A stretch of DNA of 42,258 bases, taken from the NCBI GenBank assembly GCA_000818945.1, contig KN805391.1, positions 1 through 42,258 on the forward strand, in the 5' to 3' direction. Below are positions 1 through 10,600 of the stretch, one piece after another; the stretch's first letter is position 1, and every line of letters begins with the position of its first letter. The notes beneath the pieces were generated by a model. That model was not told the origin of the DNA. It did no database searches and worked only from the letters and a program-made list of their open reading frames with translations. The translations under genes and the position numbers were made by a program. This DNA comes from Schizochytrium sp. CCTCC M209059 (taxonomy: Eukaryota > Sar > Bigyra > Thraustochytrida > Thraustochytriidae).

Positions 1-2
1 GA

Positions 3-46
<44 letters not shown>

Positions 47-70
47 AGGAAAGAAGGAAAGAAGGAAAGG
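1..70. repeat. (GAAA)n / GAAGGAAA microsatellite at window edge
   Basis: The window opens inside a purine-only tetranucleotide tract, perfect GAAA for about 46 bases and then interrupted by GAAGG variants. Its left end lies outside the window. The same GAAA motif recurs at 1407-1453. Confidence 0.95.
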
Positions 71-449
71 ATAGGCCCGTGGCGCCGCCTGCCGTCCGCG
101 TCCGTGGCCGGCCCCGCAGAACGGGGTCGTGCGGGACGACTGTGGACTCTACCGGGGCCTCGCGGGCCCCGCACGACCCAAGGCGCGGTCGCTGTCTGTC
201 GCGGGAAACGCGAATGCAAGCTCGGCCAGCAGATCGATTGGGAACGAAGCAAGAGAGAAAGGGCGAGCGGCGCGAAATGGAAAGACGCGGCCTGAAGAGG
301 CTGCGCTCCTTCCTGCCTCCCTGCCCGAGAAGTGGCTGAGGCTGCTAGTGCTGGTGCTGCGGGCCGGGCCCTGGTGGGTGCGCGGCCAAGTAGCAGAAGC
401 GGCGCAGTGGGCGCAGGGCCAGCCCCAAGAGGGAAAGAGGGAGGTAAAA

Positions 450-482
450 GGTCACGTGGGGGCGGGCGTCAATCAGCCAATC
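450..482. promoter_or_regulatory. Promoter-like motif cluster: CACGTG E-box, GC box, CCAAT box
   Basis: Within about 30 bases there is a palindromic CACGTG (453-458), overlapped by a GGGGGCGGGC GC box (457-466) and followed by CCAAT (477-481). A TATAAT-like stretch lies near 627 in an AT-rich patch. The spacing resembles a eukaryotic core promoter, but no credible gene is visible downstream on the plus strand. Chance occurrence in GC-rich DNA is possible. Confidence 0.25.
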
Positions 483-1406
483 CCGGCGCGGTCGCTCCGC
501 GAGCCACTTGGATCGCGGCGTTCCCCCACCAGGCGACGGGCGCCGTCTGACCATGGGCTGTGGGGCCAGGGCGCCAGCCGGCCTGCGAGCCAGCCCGCCT
601 TTGTTCTTTATCCCTTTTTCTTTGTCTATAATTAAAAAGAAAAAGTCCTTTTTTCAGACTTTTAGTTTTATTTTGGTTTTTCTTTTCCTGGGTTTTCTTC
701 TTTTTGCGCAGTGCAGGCAAAGGCTAGCTTGCTCCGCTCCGTCTGTCTATCGGTCTGTCAGTCATCGTGCCAGACAGATGCCTCAATCTTATTTCCAGCG
801 CCGTCTCATACTCTCTCCCTCCGTTCCTCCCGCGCCCCGCGGAGTCCGCGAGCCGGAGCCGCGGCGCAAGAATCTGCCGTTCTCTCATCTCAGGTCTCTC
901 CGTTCCGGGCTCCGTATGAACGAATCTCTGTGTCACTACCTGGCTGCCCTCCCCGCAGCTGCGACAAGAACTAAGTCGGCCGTGCAAACAAACGTCTGAC
1001 CCATCCATCCATCACATGTCGCCACGCCTTGTCGCGTCTCGCTCCTCGCGTCTTGCGCCCCTCACCTCGCTTTCCTCCGCCGCGTCTCTGCGTCCTCCGC
1101 TCCGCCTCGCCCCGCCTCGAGCGAGCCAGGCCAGGCCCAGTGGCCGCGCGGGGACAGACGGAAAGTGGGCGCGCGCCCGCGGTCGTACGCACGGCGGCAC
1201 CCGCACGGAGGGAGCGCCAGAAGCGAGCGCCCTCGAGCGCGCAGCGGCACCGTGCAGCCAGCCGCAGCAGGCGGCGGCGACTGCGCGCGTTCGGCCGCAA
1301 GGGACACCGCGCACGCACCAAGAAGACCCGGCGCCGCGCCAAAGCGAAGCGCGTCGCTGCGAAGAATCCCAGCGCCAAAGACAGCGAGCGCACAAGCGAA
1401 TGAGAC

Positions 1407-1453
<47 letters not shown>
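1407..1453. repeat. (GAAA)n microsatellite
   Basis: About 47 bases of uninterrupted GAAA repeats in GC-rich spacer, 122 bases from the large ACAG array. Confidence 0.95.
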
Positions 1454-1454
<1 letters not shown>

Positions 1455-1574
1455 CCGCGGGGCGCGCAACTGCGAGAAACAAAGACACGAAGAAACCAAC
1501 TTGAACAAACAAAGCAACAAAGAAACGCGAAAGCAGCAGCAACCCGCACGAGAACTGCGACCGCGCCGCGCGCA

Positions 1575-1888
<314 letters not shown>

Positions 1889-2747
1889 GAAGCCGGCCAG
1901 AGAGAGCAGGCTCGCAGGCGAGACCGTGCGAGAGCGTCCCGCGGCCCGGCGGCGCGACGCGCACGACGCAGGGCGGCGACGCCTCTGCGCTCTGCGCTCT
2001 CTGCTCTCTCCGGCCGCGCCGAGGCAGACAGACGACGCCGCGGGCCCGGCTGGGAAGAACGGAGGAGGGAGGAAGAGAAGGGAGGCAAGGCGGGAAGAGA
2101 ACGGCAGGCGAGCGAGCAAGCTGCGCCCGACCGAGTACGCAAGTAAGTGCGCACGAACGAATGCGAGGAGCGCGCGCGTCCCGGCGCCGGGCAAGCCACG
2201 TGGAGGCGAAGGCGATGAATGCGAAGCGAGACCCGAGGCGACCGCGACCTGGGCCTGGAGAAGCCGCCGGCTGCGCGGCTGCTTTCGAAGGTGTGCCGGC
2301 ACGGATTGTCGTGGAGTTACCGCCAAAAAAAAAATCCCAAGGCGGGGGGGGCGATGACGCGGAGGAGGAGGAAAGGAGCGCAGCTGAATGCACAGCAGCA
2401 GCAGAGAGCAGCGCTCTGCCTGCACACGGCGCAGCGCAGCGCACGACACTTCGCGGCACTGAAGCGAGGGCGACCGCGAGCGGCGTGGAGATGCACACGC
2501 GGCGAATGGGGGGCCGAAGATTTTTGAGGTGCTCTTCTTGTCTGTCGTTGACGTTGTGGACGATGGTGCTGTTTCTGTTGCTCATCTTCTTTCTTCCCTT
2601 TTTGGTCGCAACGGCGTCGTTTGACGTCCGGGGTCGAGCTCCTTGAAGTTGTGCGGGTTGCCCTTGGAGAGAGCTGGAAATGTAAAAGGGAGCCTGTCGC
2701 TTCCGCGAAGGTTCGACCTCCGAGCGATGAGAAGAGGCGGGCAGTGG

Positions 2748-2786
2748 CCAGCCAGCTAGCCAGCCAGCCAGCCAGCCAGCCAGGCA
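2748..2786. repeat. (CCAG)n short tandem repeat
   Basis: About nine imperfect units of CCAG, with one CTAG variant, in non-coding spacer. Confidence 0.85.
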
Positions 2787-3773
2787 AGCCAGTTTTAGTC
2801 TGCACCGCCGAAGACGCATCACTTGGTTTCGCTGTGCGCGTTCAGACACGATGGGGAAAAGTGCCGTCTAGCTCTGGTTGGCTAATTGCGTGATCAGTTT
2901 GCCTCAATGTGCCAGCAAGGGGCGACCTGCGGTTGGGTAGGGTGGGCATCTATCTGCAAAGGCTCCAGCGACGCGACATGAAACCGCTTCTTTACGAGTC
3001 ATTGCGAGCCACAAGCGCGGCCCCTCTCTGTCAGGCATGAGGAGGGTATCAGCTTGTATCTTGGTTATAGCACCTTGGCCAGTATAATGAAAGAGCTTTT
3101 AGGCATGGCCGTTAGGACGTATGAACATCAATGAGCCTTTTCTGACCGACCAGATGAAAACCCAAAACAACTCTGATCCGCTCGCTCATAGAATTCGCAT
3201 AGTGATGGCAATTTTTTTTGCAACCTGAGCATCGCATGAGCACTGGGTCTAAGATGTAATGAACAAGAATGATTGACCAAAGGTTTATAATTCCTGTCCT
3301 TGCAGTGGGCAAAGTCGTACGTTCTGCAACGCTCCCTCGTCAAAGCTAGCAAAAACGATTCTGTGGGAAATGCAAGTGACGTGAGCAGACAGCACCCCTG
3401 ACAAGTCTAACCTTAACGGCCGTAATCTCTTGCGACATTGCATTATATCTCACGCACAGCGCTTGCGCAGCTCGTCTCACCACACCTGAAACTGTCCTAC
3501 ACGCGTACGTACATCGATAGCCTTACAAGCAATGCATCTGCCATCAGCGACCTTTCTATCTTTTAGAGCACCGCAAGAAAAAAAAGAAATGATCGTCCTG
3601 AATCGGGGCACGAAAGTCTGCCTCTTTGTCTTTGCGATTCGAAATGTCGCTTTCTAGCAGGGAGAAAAGCAGCAGAGAAAGAGACTGTAAGTGCTTTGCA
3701 ATCGTCCATGTTAGTATAAAGAATCATTTTAAAAAAAAAAGCATTGTTCGCTACCACCAAAGAAATCATCTCT

Positions 3774-5903
3774 TTACACAATAGACACCGGGTCCTTCTT
3801 CGGAGACGCGACGAGCTCAACGCCACGCAGAGCGCGCAAGGCCTGATCGAGCGTCCCCGTCATGAACGAGGTCGGAAAGACAAGGTCTCCCTCAGCGCTC
3901 ACGCCGCCTGCAGCGTCCTCCGGAAGCGCATGCAGCCAAGGCAGCACAGGGCGGTGGCCCACACTTTGCAAATGCAGGTTCTGCTTGTCAATCGCATCTC
4001 GTACGGGTCCCTTGACATTACATGCAACGAGCGAGATTTTGCGCGCAAACAAAGTGTGCTGAATTTCCTCCAGCATTTCCAAACCCGCCACGTCAATGCT
4101 GTTCACACCCTCGCAAGTCAGCACGACGGCCGGACGCGAACTCGCCTGCGCGTCGACATTCAAGTCCGCCTCCGAAACAGCCCGAAAGAGCACAGCGAGC
4201 ACATGCGTGCGGTTGGCAAAGTTCAGTCCCGCGTCAACGCGAAAGATGACCGCATTTTCTGGCCGTTCCGCATTCGGGAAGCGCAAGACATTTCGGTACA
4301 CCGCCTCGTCGCACGCGTTGGCGTCCAGTCCAGGGACCTTGCCGAGCACAGCCGTGTGCGGAAACGCGAGCTTGCGCAGCAGAATGAGCACCGAACACGC
4401 AAAACCGACCGCAAGCCCGATCTCCGTGCCCAGGCAAAGCGTCGCCAACATTGTCAGCATCATGACATAGAAATCCTCCCGGTCCACCTTGAAGGCCACC
4501 CGCATCGCGGTAAAGTCAAAGAGGCCAGATACCGCAACAAAGACAATTGCAGCAAGCACGTTCTTGGGCATGTAGAAAAACGTCGAGGTCAATGAGAAAA
4601 TCACCATGAGCACAATCAGCGCGCTAATGATCGATGCAACGGGCGTGTTTGCACCCGCAGAATCGTTCACGGCAGTACGCGAAAAACCACCAGTGACAGG
4701 ATACGTGTTAAAAAACGAGCCTACCAAGTTCGCCACACCCAGGCCCGAAAGCTCGTGACTCGGGCTAATCTCGTACTCGTGAGAACGCGCAAATCGGTCC
4801 GCCACGGCAAAGGACTCCATGAATCCAAGAATCGAAATCACCAGCGAGCTCACAAAGAGATCTGGGAAAATCTCCGACAGGTTCGAAAAGTCCGGCGCCC
4901 TCGGTGCAGGCATGCCTTGCGGCACATCTCCGACAATCGGCAAGGTTTCCTTCGAGTATCCGTGCTCCGAGTACAAGTAGTCTGTCACGAGCGTTCCAAT
5001 AATGACGACAATCAGGGCTCCCAAACTAGAGGCGTAAAAGAGGACCCGACGCATGATGTTGCGCACGCGCGCAGGCGTCATGGCTGTCGCGTTTTCGTCC
5101 TCCGCCTCCGGCTTTGTAAAGTGTCGTTTCGCGTAACGCAAGCCCAAGAGAATGAGGGTCGCAACCATTCCCATCGTAATCGTCGTCGGATTTGTGTCCG
5201 GCAAGTGCTCAAGGGCATAAAAGAGCGTCTGGATCGGAAACGAGTAACGCGGGATCGAAAACCCGAAAAAGTGCTTGAGCTGGCTCAGTGCAATGACCAT
5301 CGCCGCGCCCGCCGTGAAGCCCACCAAAACAGAGTGCGAAAGAAAGTTGGCGAGAATTCCCGCGCGCGCGAGACCCAGCAGCGCGCTGATGAGACCCACA
5401 AAGAATGCCAACAGCGACGCGTATGCAATCTTTTCCTCCTCTGTGTGAATTCCCTGTGCCTCGATTGACTCCGCGACAAGCAACGAAACGATGGCCACAG
5501 GCCCCACGGCGAGCTGCTTCGAGGTCCCGAAAAAGGCGTAAATGATGATGGGCATAAATGATGAGTACAAGCCGTACTGCGCTGGCAGGGTGGCAAGCAA
5601 AGCGTACGCCATGCCTTGCGGGATCAGCATCACGCCGACTGTAATGCCTGCTGTCAGGTCACCAGGAAGATCCTTTCGAACGTCATAGTTCTTGAGCGTG
5701 TTCACAAGAGGCATCGCCTCATGTACATCGTTCATGGTTGGCCACCGCAGCTTCGGCCATCTGGATCCGCTTTCCTTGACGGGTCGGTGGCCCTCAAGCA
5801 GCTGCGTCGATCTCGCATGTGCGATTTTCCCCGTGCTCTCGCTTGCCTCGCTCGACGTCATCCCGCCGGCCACCATCGGCAGATCCTCATGCTCCTGTCC
5901 CAT
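3774..5903 (-). CDS. SulP/SLC26-family anion (sulfate) transporter with STAS domain
   Basis: Membrane anion transporter, probably importing sulfate or exchanging it for other anions. The substrate is inferred from family only. The 709-residue length is typical. After a hydrophilic N-terminus come the SulP hallmark 'LPGDLTAGITVGVMLIPQGM' and the conserved 'AVGPVAIVSLLVAESIE', then about ten to twelve hydrophobic segments. The C-terminal STAS domain carries 'VVLTCEGVNSIDVAGLEML', the anti-sigma-antagonist-like loop in which D/S sits before the helix. I start at the ATG at 5903 (A at -3, G at +4). The frame is open further upstream, but only a GTG at 5984 is available there, so a 5' exon is possible though unneeded. 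It is divergent from the gene at 7641, with a 1.7-kb spacer. Confidence 0.95.
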   Translation of the reverse strand: MGQEHEDLPMVAGGMTSSEASESTGKIAHARSTQLLEGHRPVKESGSRWPKLRWPTMNDVHEAMPLVNTLKNYDVRKDLPGDLTAGITVGVMLIPQGMAYALLATLPAQYGLYSSFMPIIIYAFFGTSKQLAVGPVAIVSLLVAESIEAQGIHTEEEKIAYASLLAFFVGLISALLGLARAGILANFLSHSVLVGFTAGAAMVIALSQLKHFFGFSIPRYSFPIQTLFYALEHLPDTNPTTITMGMVATLILLGLRYAKRHFTKPEAEDENATAMTPARVRNIMRRVLFYASSLGALIVVIIGTLVTDYLYSEHGYSKETLPIVGDVPQGMPAPRAPDFSNLSEIFPDLFVSSLVISILGFMESFAVADRFARSHEYEISPSHELSGLGVANLVGSFFNTYPVTGGFSRTAVNDSAGANTPVASIISALIVLMVIFSLTSTFFYMPKNVLAAIVFVAVSGLFDFTAMRVAFKVDREDFYVMMLTMLATLCLGTEIGLAVGFACSVLILLRKLAFPHTAVLGKVPGLDANACDEAVYRNVLRFPNAERPENAVIFRVDAGLNFANRTHVLAVLFRAVSEADLNVDAQASSRPAVVLTCEGVNSIDVAGLEMLEEIQHTLFARKISLVACNVKGPVRDAIDKQNLHLQSVGHRPVLPWLHALPEDAAGGVSAEGDLVFPTSFMTGTLDQALRALRGVELVASPKKDPVSIV

Positions 5904-7640
5904 CGTCGTGTGCGTCCAGAACAAATGGCTCGCGCTCTCCACAATGTACTCGTCCTCTTCCTCCCCCTGGTCCTTGCTGGCCACTTTCGTTACACCCGGT
6001 ATACAACAACTTTTGCGTCCGGGTCCTGCCTCACAGCGCGGACACCTCCTTCGACTATGGCTGCTCTCTTGCTGTTTCTTGGGTCCGGGTCACTTCGTCC
6101 CTCGGCCCTTCCTTTCGGTTTCGGATTTGCCGCCGACGCCCGACAGGCCGGGCCGCGCGCGGTCTTTGGCGCGCGGATATTTCGCTCCGCGTGCACGGGC
6201 TCTCTCTTGACTGTCTGTGCAGGGCCAAAGTGCCAAACCAAGTCCCACTTCGCTTCCACGTTTGTTCGTGACATCCAAACAACCAAAGCAAGCAAGCAAC
6301 GCAAGCAAGCAGAGCAAAGCAAAGCAAGCAAGCAACGCAAGCGAATGCGACACGCAAGATGCAAAGCTCCGCGCCCCGGGGCCGCGGCGAGCGCATTCCC
6401 GACGCGGCGCTCTCCGCAAAACTGGCCGAGGCAGGCATGCATGCAGCCCCTAGCGGCCATTTAGAACGTGGAGACACACAGAGAGAGGAGGTAGGTGCGG
6501 GCTTCCTCTCGGCCGCCCGCGCTCGGCAGAATCACTGCACTGCATGGTATGGCCGCTCTCGAAACGGATAAGCGCTGCGGAGATTTTCGACCACCACGCC
6601 GCTCCGAGTCCCCCAAGGACGTTAGAGGAGGGAGACAGTGACGCAATGGCGGCCACGGCTGGCTAAGCAGAGGAAACTTGCCTCTGAAATCGTGGTTCTT
6701 TCGCGCAGGCAGGCGCAGGCAGGCGCAGGCAGGCGCAGCCAGCCAGAATGTGCTGGTGGGATGGCCTTGGCCTGCGTGGTGCGGGCAGCGGTGGCGGCTG
6801 CAGAACTCCTCGGCGCGAGAACGGCTAAGGCGGCTCGCCATCGACCCTCGGTGAGAATGCGAGAGATAAACCGCGATGCAAATCACCGCGGCCAAGGACT
6901 CGTTCATTGTCCCCCACGTACAAGCATCCTCGCAAATAATGAGGGGGTTACGGAAGGGAATCTCAACATACCCCAAATGTGTGCCGATGAAGCCCTTAGA
7001 GTGGGGCCACGATAGGGGTGCGCAGGAACAGTGTCCCCGTACTTGCCGCGAGGGTCAAAATAACGCACTTGAACCTGCGAAAGATGCACTTGCAGCCCTA
7101 CGACGGACCCTTGCGACAAGTAGGAACGCAAGGGGAAAAAGTAGAAAAAGAGAGGAAGGAAAAAAAAAAAAAAGGAATAAAAGAAAAGAAAAGAAGAAAA
7201 GAACTTGTCAAAGCAGGCAGGCAGGCAGAAACCAGTGCGCGTGAGCGGGACGGGAGCGGCCTGCTTGTCAGCGGCGCGCTCTCGTGGCGCGCGGGGCGCG
7301 CGAGCCGGAGCGTCCCCTCCGTCTTGCGCCGGAGAGGAAGCGCCAAGCCCCCCCGCGGAGGAGACAGACAGACAGGCAGACAGACGACGGAGAGACAGAG
7401 AGATTAGCTTGGTTTGAACAGACAGACGGTTTTTTGAAGGAGCCCAAAACAAACTACTCGTCGCCGGATCGCGAACTCGAACTGCGCGTGGGCCAAGCGG
7501 GCGAGCGGCTCGGTGCCACCGGTGCCACCGAGAGAACGTGCCTGTACGCGCGCGCGTACGTGCTTCAAAGAAATCGCTGGCGTCTTGGTTTGGGCCTGCA
7601 AAGAAGCGGATTTTGAAAAAAGGGGGGTGAGTTGCTGAAG
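5904..7640. other. Divergent intergenic region, no supported gene
   Basis: This 1.7-kb spacer separates the 5' ends of the SulP gene (-) and the SANT/polyQ gene (+), so both promoters should be here. It holds AAGC-type tetranucleotide runs (about 6285-6345), a 10-base tandem repeat at 6703-6742 and A-rich tracts near 7140-7200. Open frames are arginine/cysteine-rich with no recognisable domain. Confidence 0.6.
6703..6742. repeat. Short tandem repeat, about 4 x GCGCAGGCAG
   Basis: Three perfect copies of the decamer and a fourth differing at one base (GCGCAGCCAG), in the divergent spacer. Confidence 0.85.
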
Positions 7641-10600
7641 ATGGCTAGCGACACGCTCTCCAGAACCAACGGCAAGGCTTCCGCCGCAGGCGCCAAAAAG
7701 CCCAACCATCGCGCGGTTCGTCCTAGCGAAATCGCCGATGACAATGACGATGAAGGCGATCCTTTGATTGGTATTCCTCAAGTCCTCACACCGCCGCTAG
7801 CACCGAATCCCAGCGAGGCCCAGAGACTCGACGTACCTTTCAGAAACGTTCTCGGCGACGTTTTTGATGACTGGGGAATAAAGCCGCAGCTTGAATTCGT
7901 CGAAGCCATTGGAATTCATGGAGCAGACTGGGACGCCGTAGCAGCTGCGCTCGAGAGCAATAATAATGTTCTTCCTTCAGAGGTGCGAGATCATGCCGCA
8001 ACCCATTTCGGACCCAAAGTTATGCGCACAATTGAAGCCAAACTACGAGCCCGAGCAAGCCGCCGCCGCAAACGTTCCCGCAAGGCCCCACGTAAAGTCC
8101 GTCACAAAAGTCACCGCAAAGGCGTCAAGGATGTTGAGGACGGAGACGATGGCAGCGATTTTGAAGAAAGCGAAGAAGATGACAACGACAACGACAAAGA
8201 ACGAGAGCAAGAACAAGAACAAGACGAAGAGAGTGAGGACAAAGATGAAAATGATGATGAGGAGGGAAAACGGGAAATTGGTGATGACAATTCAGTCCAT
8301 GATGCAGACATTTCAAAAGAACTAAAGCACACACGCAAAAACAAAAACAAAACCCGAACCCGAAACGAAGTCATCGATGTTGCAGCCTGCATCCCTTCCC
8401 TAGCGGAGAAAGAGGCTCCATGGAAACCAATCGAAGTAAAACGTTTCGACATCGCACGACTCCTCTTCGGATTCAATGACTCGAAGCGAATCGCGCTCAT
8501 GGTTGGCACACGGTCCGTTAAGAACGTCGAGGACTTTGCCAAAGCGTATTCTTCAAAGGCGCGCGACGACAGCTACACGCATTTTCCGCCTCCTCGCGAG
8601 CTTTGCATCATTGATGTCGCAAGGAGCTATGCTGGTCACGGCCGCGCTCACATCTCGGTGGTCGCAGCTCTTAACTTTGGCTCTCGACAGGCTCCAATTT
8701 TCCTGCCTATCCCTAGCACCGCCTTTGTCGAAATTCTCCCCTTTGTCGTTCAGCGAAACGTTTTGGGCGTCCCCACAAAGCTCGTTCCCGTTCCTGCCAA
8801 AATAGCGTATCGCTATCTTGCATTTCCGAGACAAACTCCGCGCGTTGCGAGTCCTGGCTGCCGGCCCTGGGAAGACCTCGGCCCGAGCAGTCCCAAGCGC
8901 CGACGCTATCCTGGAGGCCTCACGACCGAGATTCGCATCACGCTCGCCAATCCAAGCGAAACCGACGTCATGCGCAAGGGTGGCTTCGTCCTCAAGCTTG
9001 GACTCAAAAATTGCGACGCCTTTACATGCGCACCAACCGTCCAAACACCCGAGATCTTCATCCCGTTCTCGACACTTGCTTGGCCTCGACCCGCGCTCAC
9101 CGCACCCATTAATGACCGCTACGCCCAGCCGAGCGATCAAGCCTTCGACGTTGCGAGTCTTCGGGCAGGAGCACTTCCTGGTCTCGACGCCGCGGCGACG
9201 GCTCGTGTCATTGCAATGCGCCGTGCGCTCGCAGCACCCCCTCCTCGCTTCCGCCCGCCGCGGCGGCTCTTGCCCGTTGGCGAACCTAGGCTCATTTCCA
9301 TTCGCTTCCCCGACGTCGCGGACCTGTTCACAGTCTATGCCGTCAATTTGCGCGCTGTAGGAGGCTTTCCTGCTTCAAAAGCTACTACGACCAAAACTTC
9401 TCCTGCTTCGTCTTCGTCCACAATTCTTGGCACGGCTGGTTCCTCGCATGTTCTTGTTGCAGAAATCACAGGCAAAAGTGCGCCCGATGAAACGGTCAGA
9501 GTCAATCTTGTACACAATGTACAATGCGAGTTCCACGACAACATCCCAGAAGCTCTCGCTCTTTTTACACTCGAAAGCAAAGAAATGGACGACAAAGTGG
9601 CGCCGTCTTCGGCCATCATCCGCATGCGAGCGGGTGACTTTGTCAGTACCGATATTGGCCCACTTCCGGTCAATCGCACATCAGCCTGCCACACATTTGC
9701 CCGGTATCTGACACAGGCACTTTCCGCATCTACACCTGGCATCGTCGATCTCACCGGCGACGCCCAGGACTCTTTCGCAGCTGGGCGTGGGCGAAAACCT
9801 GCACAAGGTAAGAAGGGATCGATGACTAAAAAGGGAACCAAGGTCGTCACTCTCTTGCGTAATGCCAAGCATGACGACGATGCTGACACAAGCGACGAGG
9901 ATTCGCGCGCACACAGAAATATCGTTTCGGTGCAGAAACCACCCGCGAGCCCTGAACTGCTACGACGTCAACTTGAAAAGTCCATGAAGCGCCTCAAGCT
10001 TGACACGGATACTGTCGCTGAGCTCCTCTGCCTCTTTCCCATGCAAGTGACCCGCTGGCTCAAGGGAGATGACGATAGCCAGGCTGCATGTGCTGTCGAG
10101 TACTGGGTGCGGCACACTGCAAATCAAGAGACTTTGGACGAGGTCGGCGGCTCGCCGCCTGCCGAAGGCGTTGACTTTGAACAGACTCCAGAGTTTGAAT
10201 TCCGGGTACGCCTGCAAATGATCATCTGTATGGAGCGCTTCAATTTGACGCCCAGGAACCTTATTGAGAGGGCGGGGATCCAAACTCCATACGTCATGTT
10301 TCGCTGGCTGCGCTGCGCAGATGGGAATGACGCCGTTCTCTGCGCTGTGACGTCGTGCCTTGCAGACTGGTATGTCCAGCAGATTCGCCAAAAGTCCCTC
10401 GATCCAGCTGAGGGCACACCCGAGTACACGAGCAACAAGACCTGGTTTCGGGCCGCGCTTTGTCAGCACGACCGCACCGTGATGCGCAATCAGCAGGAAT
10501 TTGTTCAACTTGCAAAGGACCCGAAAATGGGCAAGTATCTCCGTCTCTCTGCTGAGCAAGCAGACCAGGTCCGTCGAAATGCTCGTGCTCTCTCTGACGC

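Noticed and set aside
2480..2650. Minus-strand segment 'MSNRNSTIVHNVNDRQEEHL' and plus-strand 'TMVLFLLLIFFLPFLVATA' signal-like peptide
   Set aside because: Short, on opposite strands over the same bases, with no continuation into further exons that I could support.
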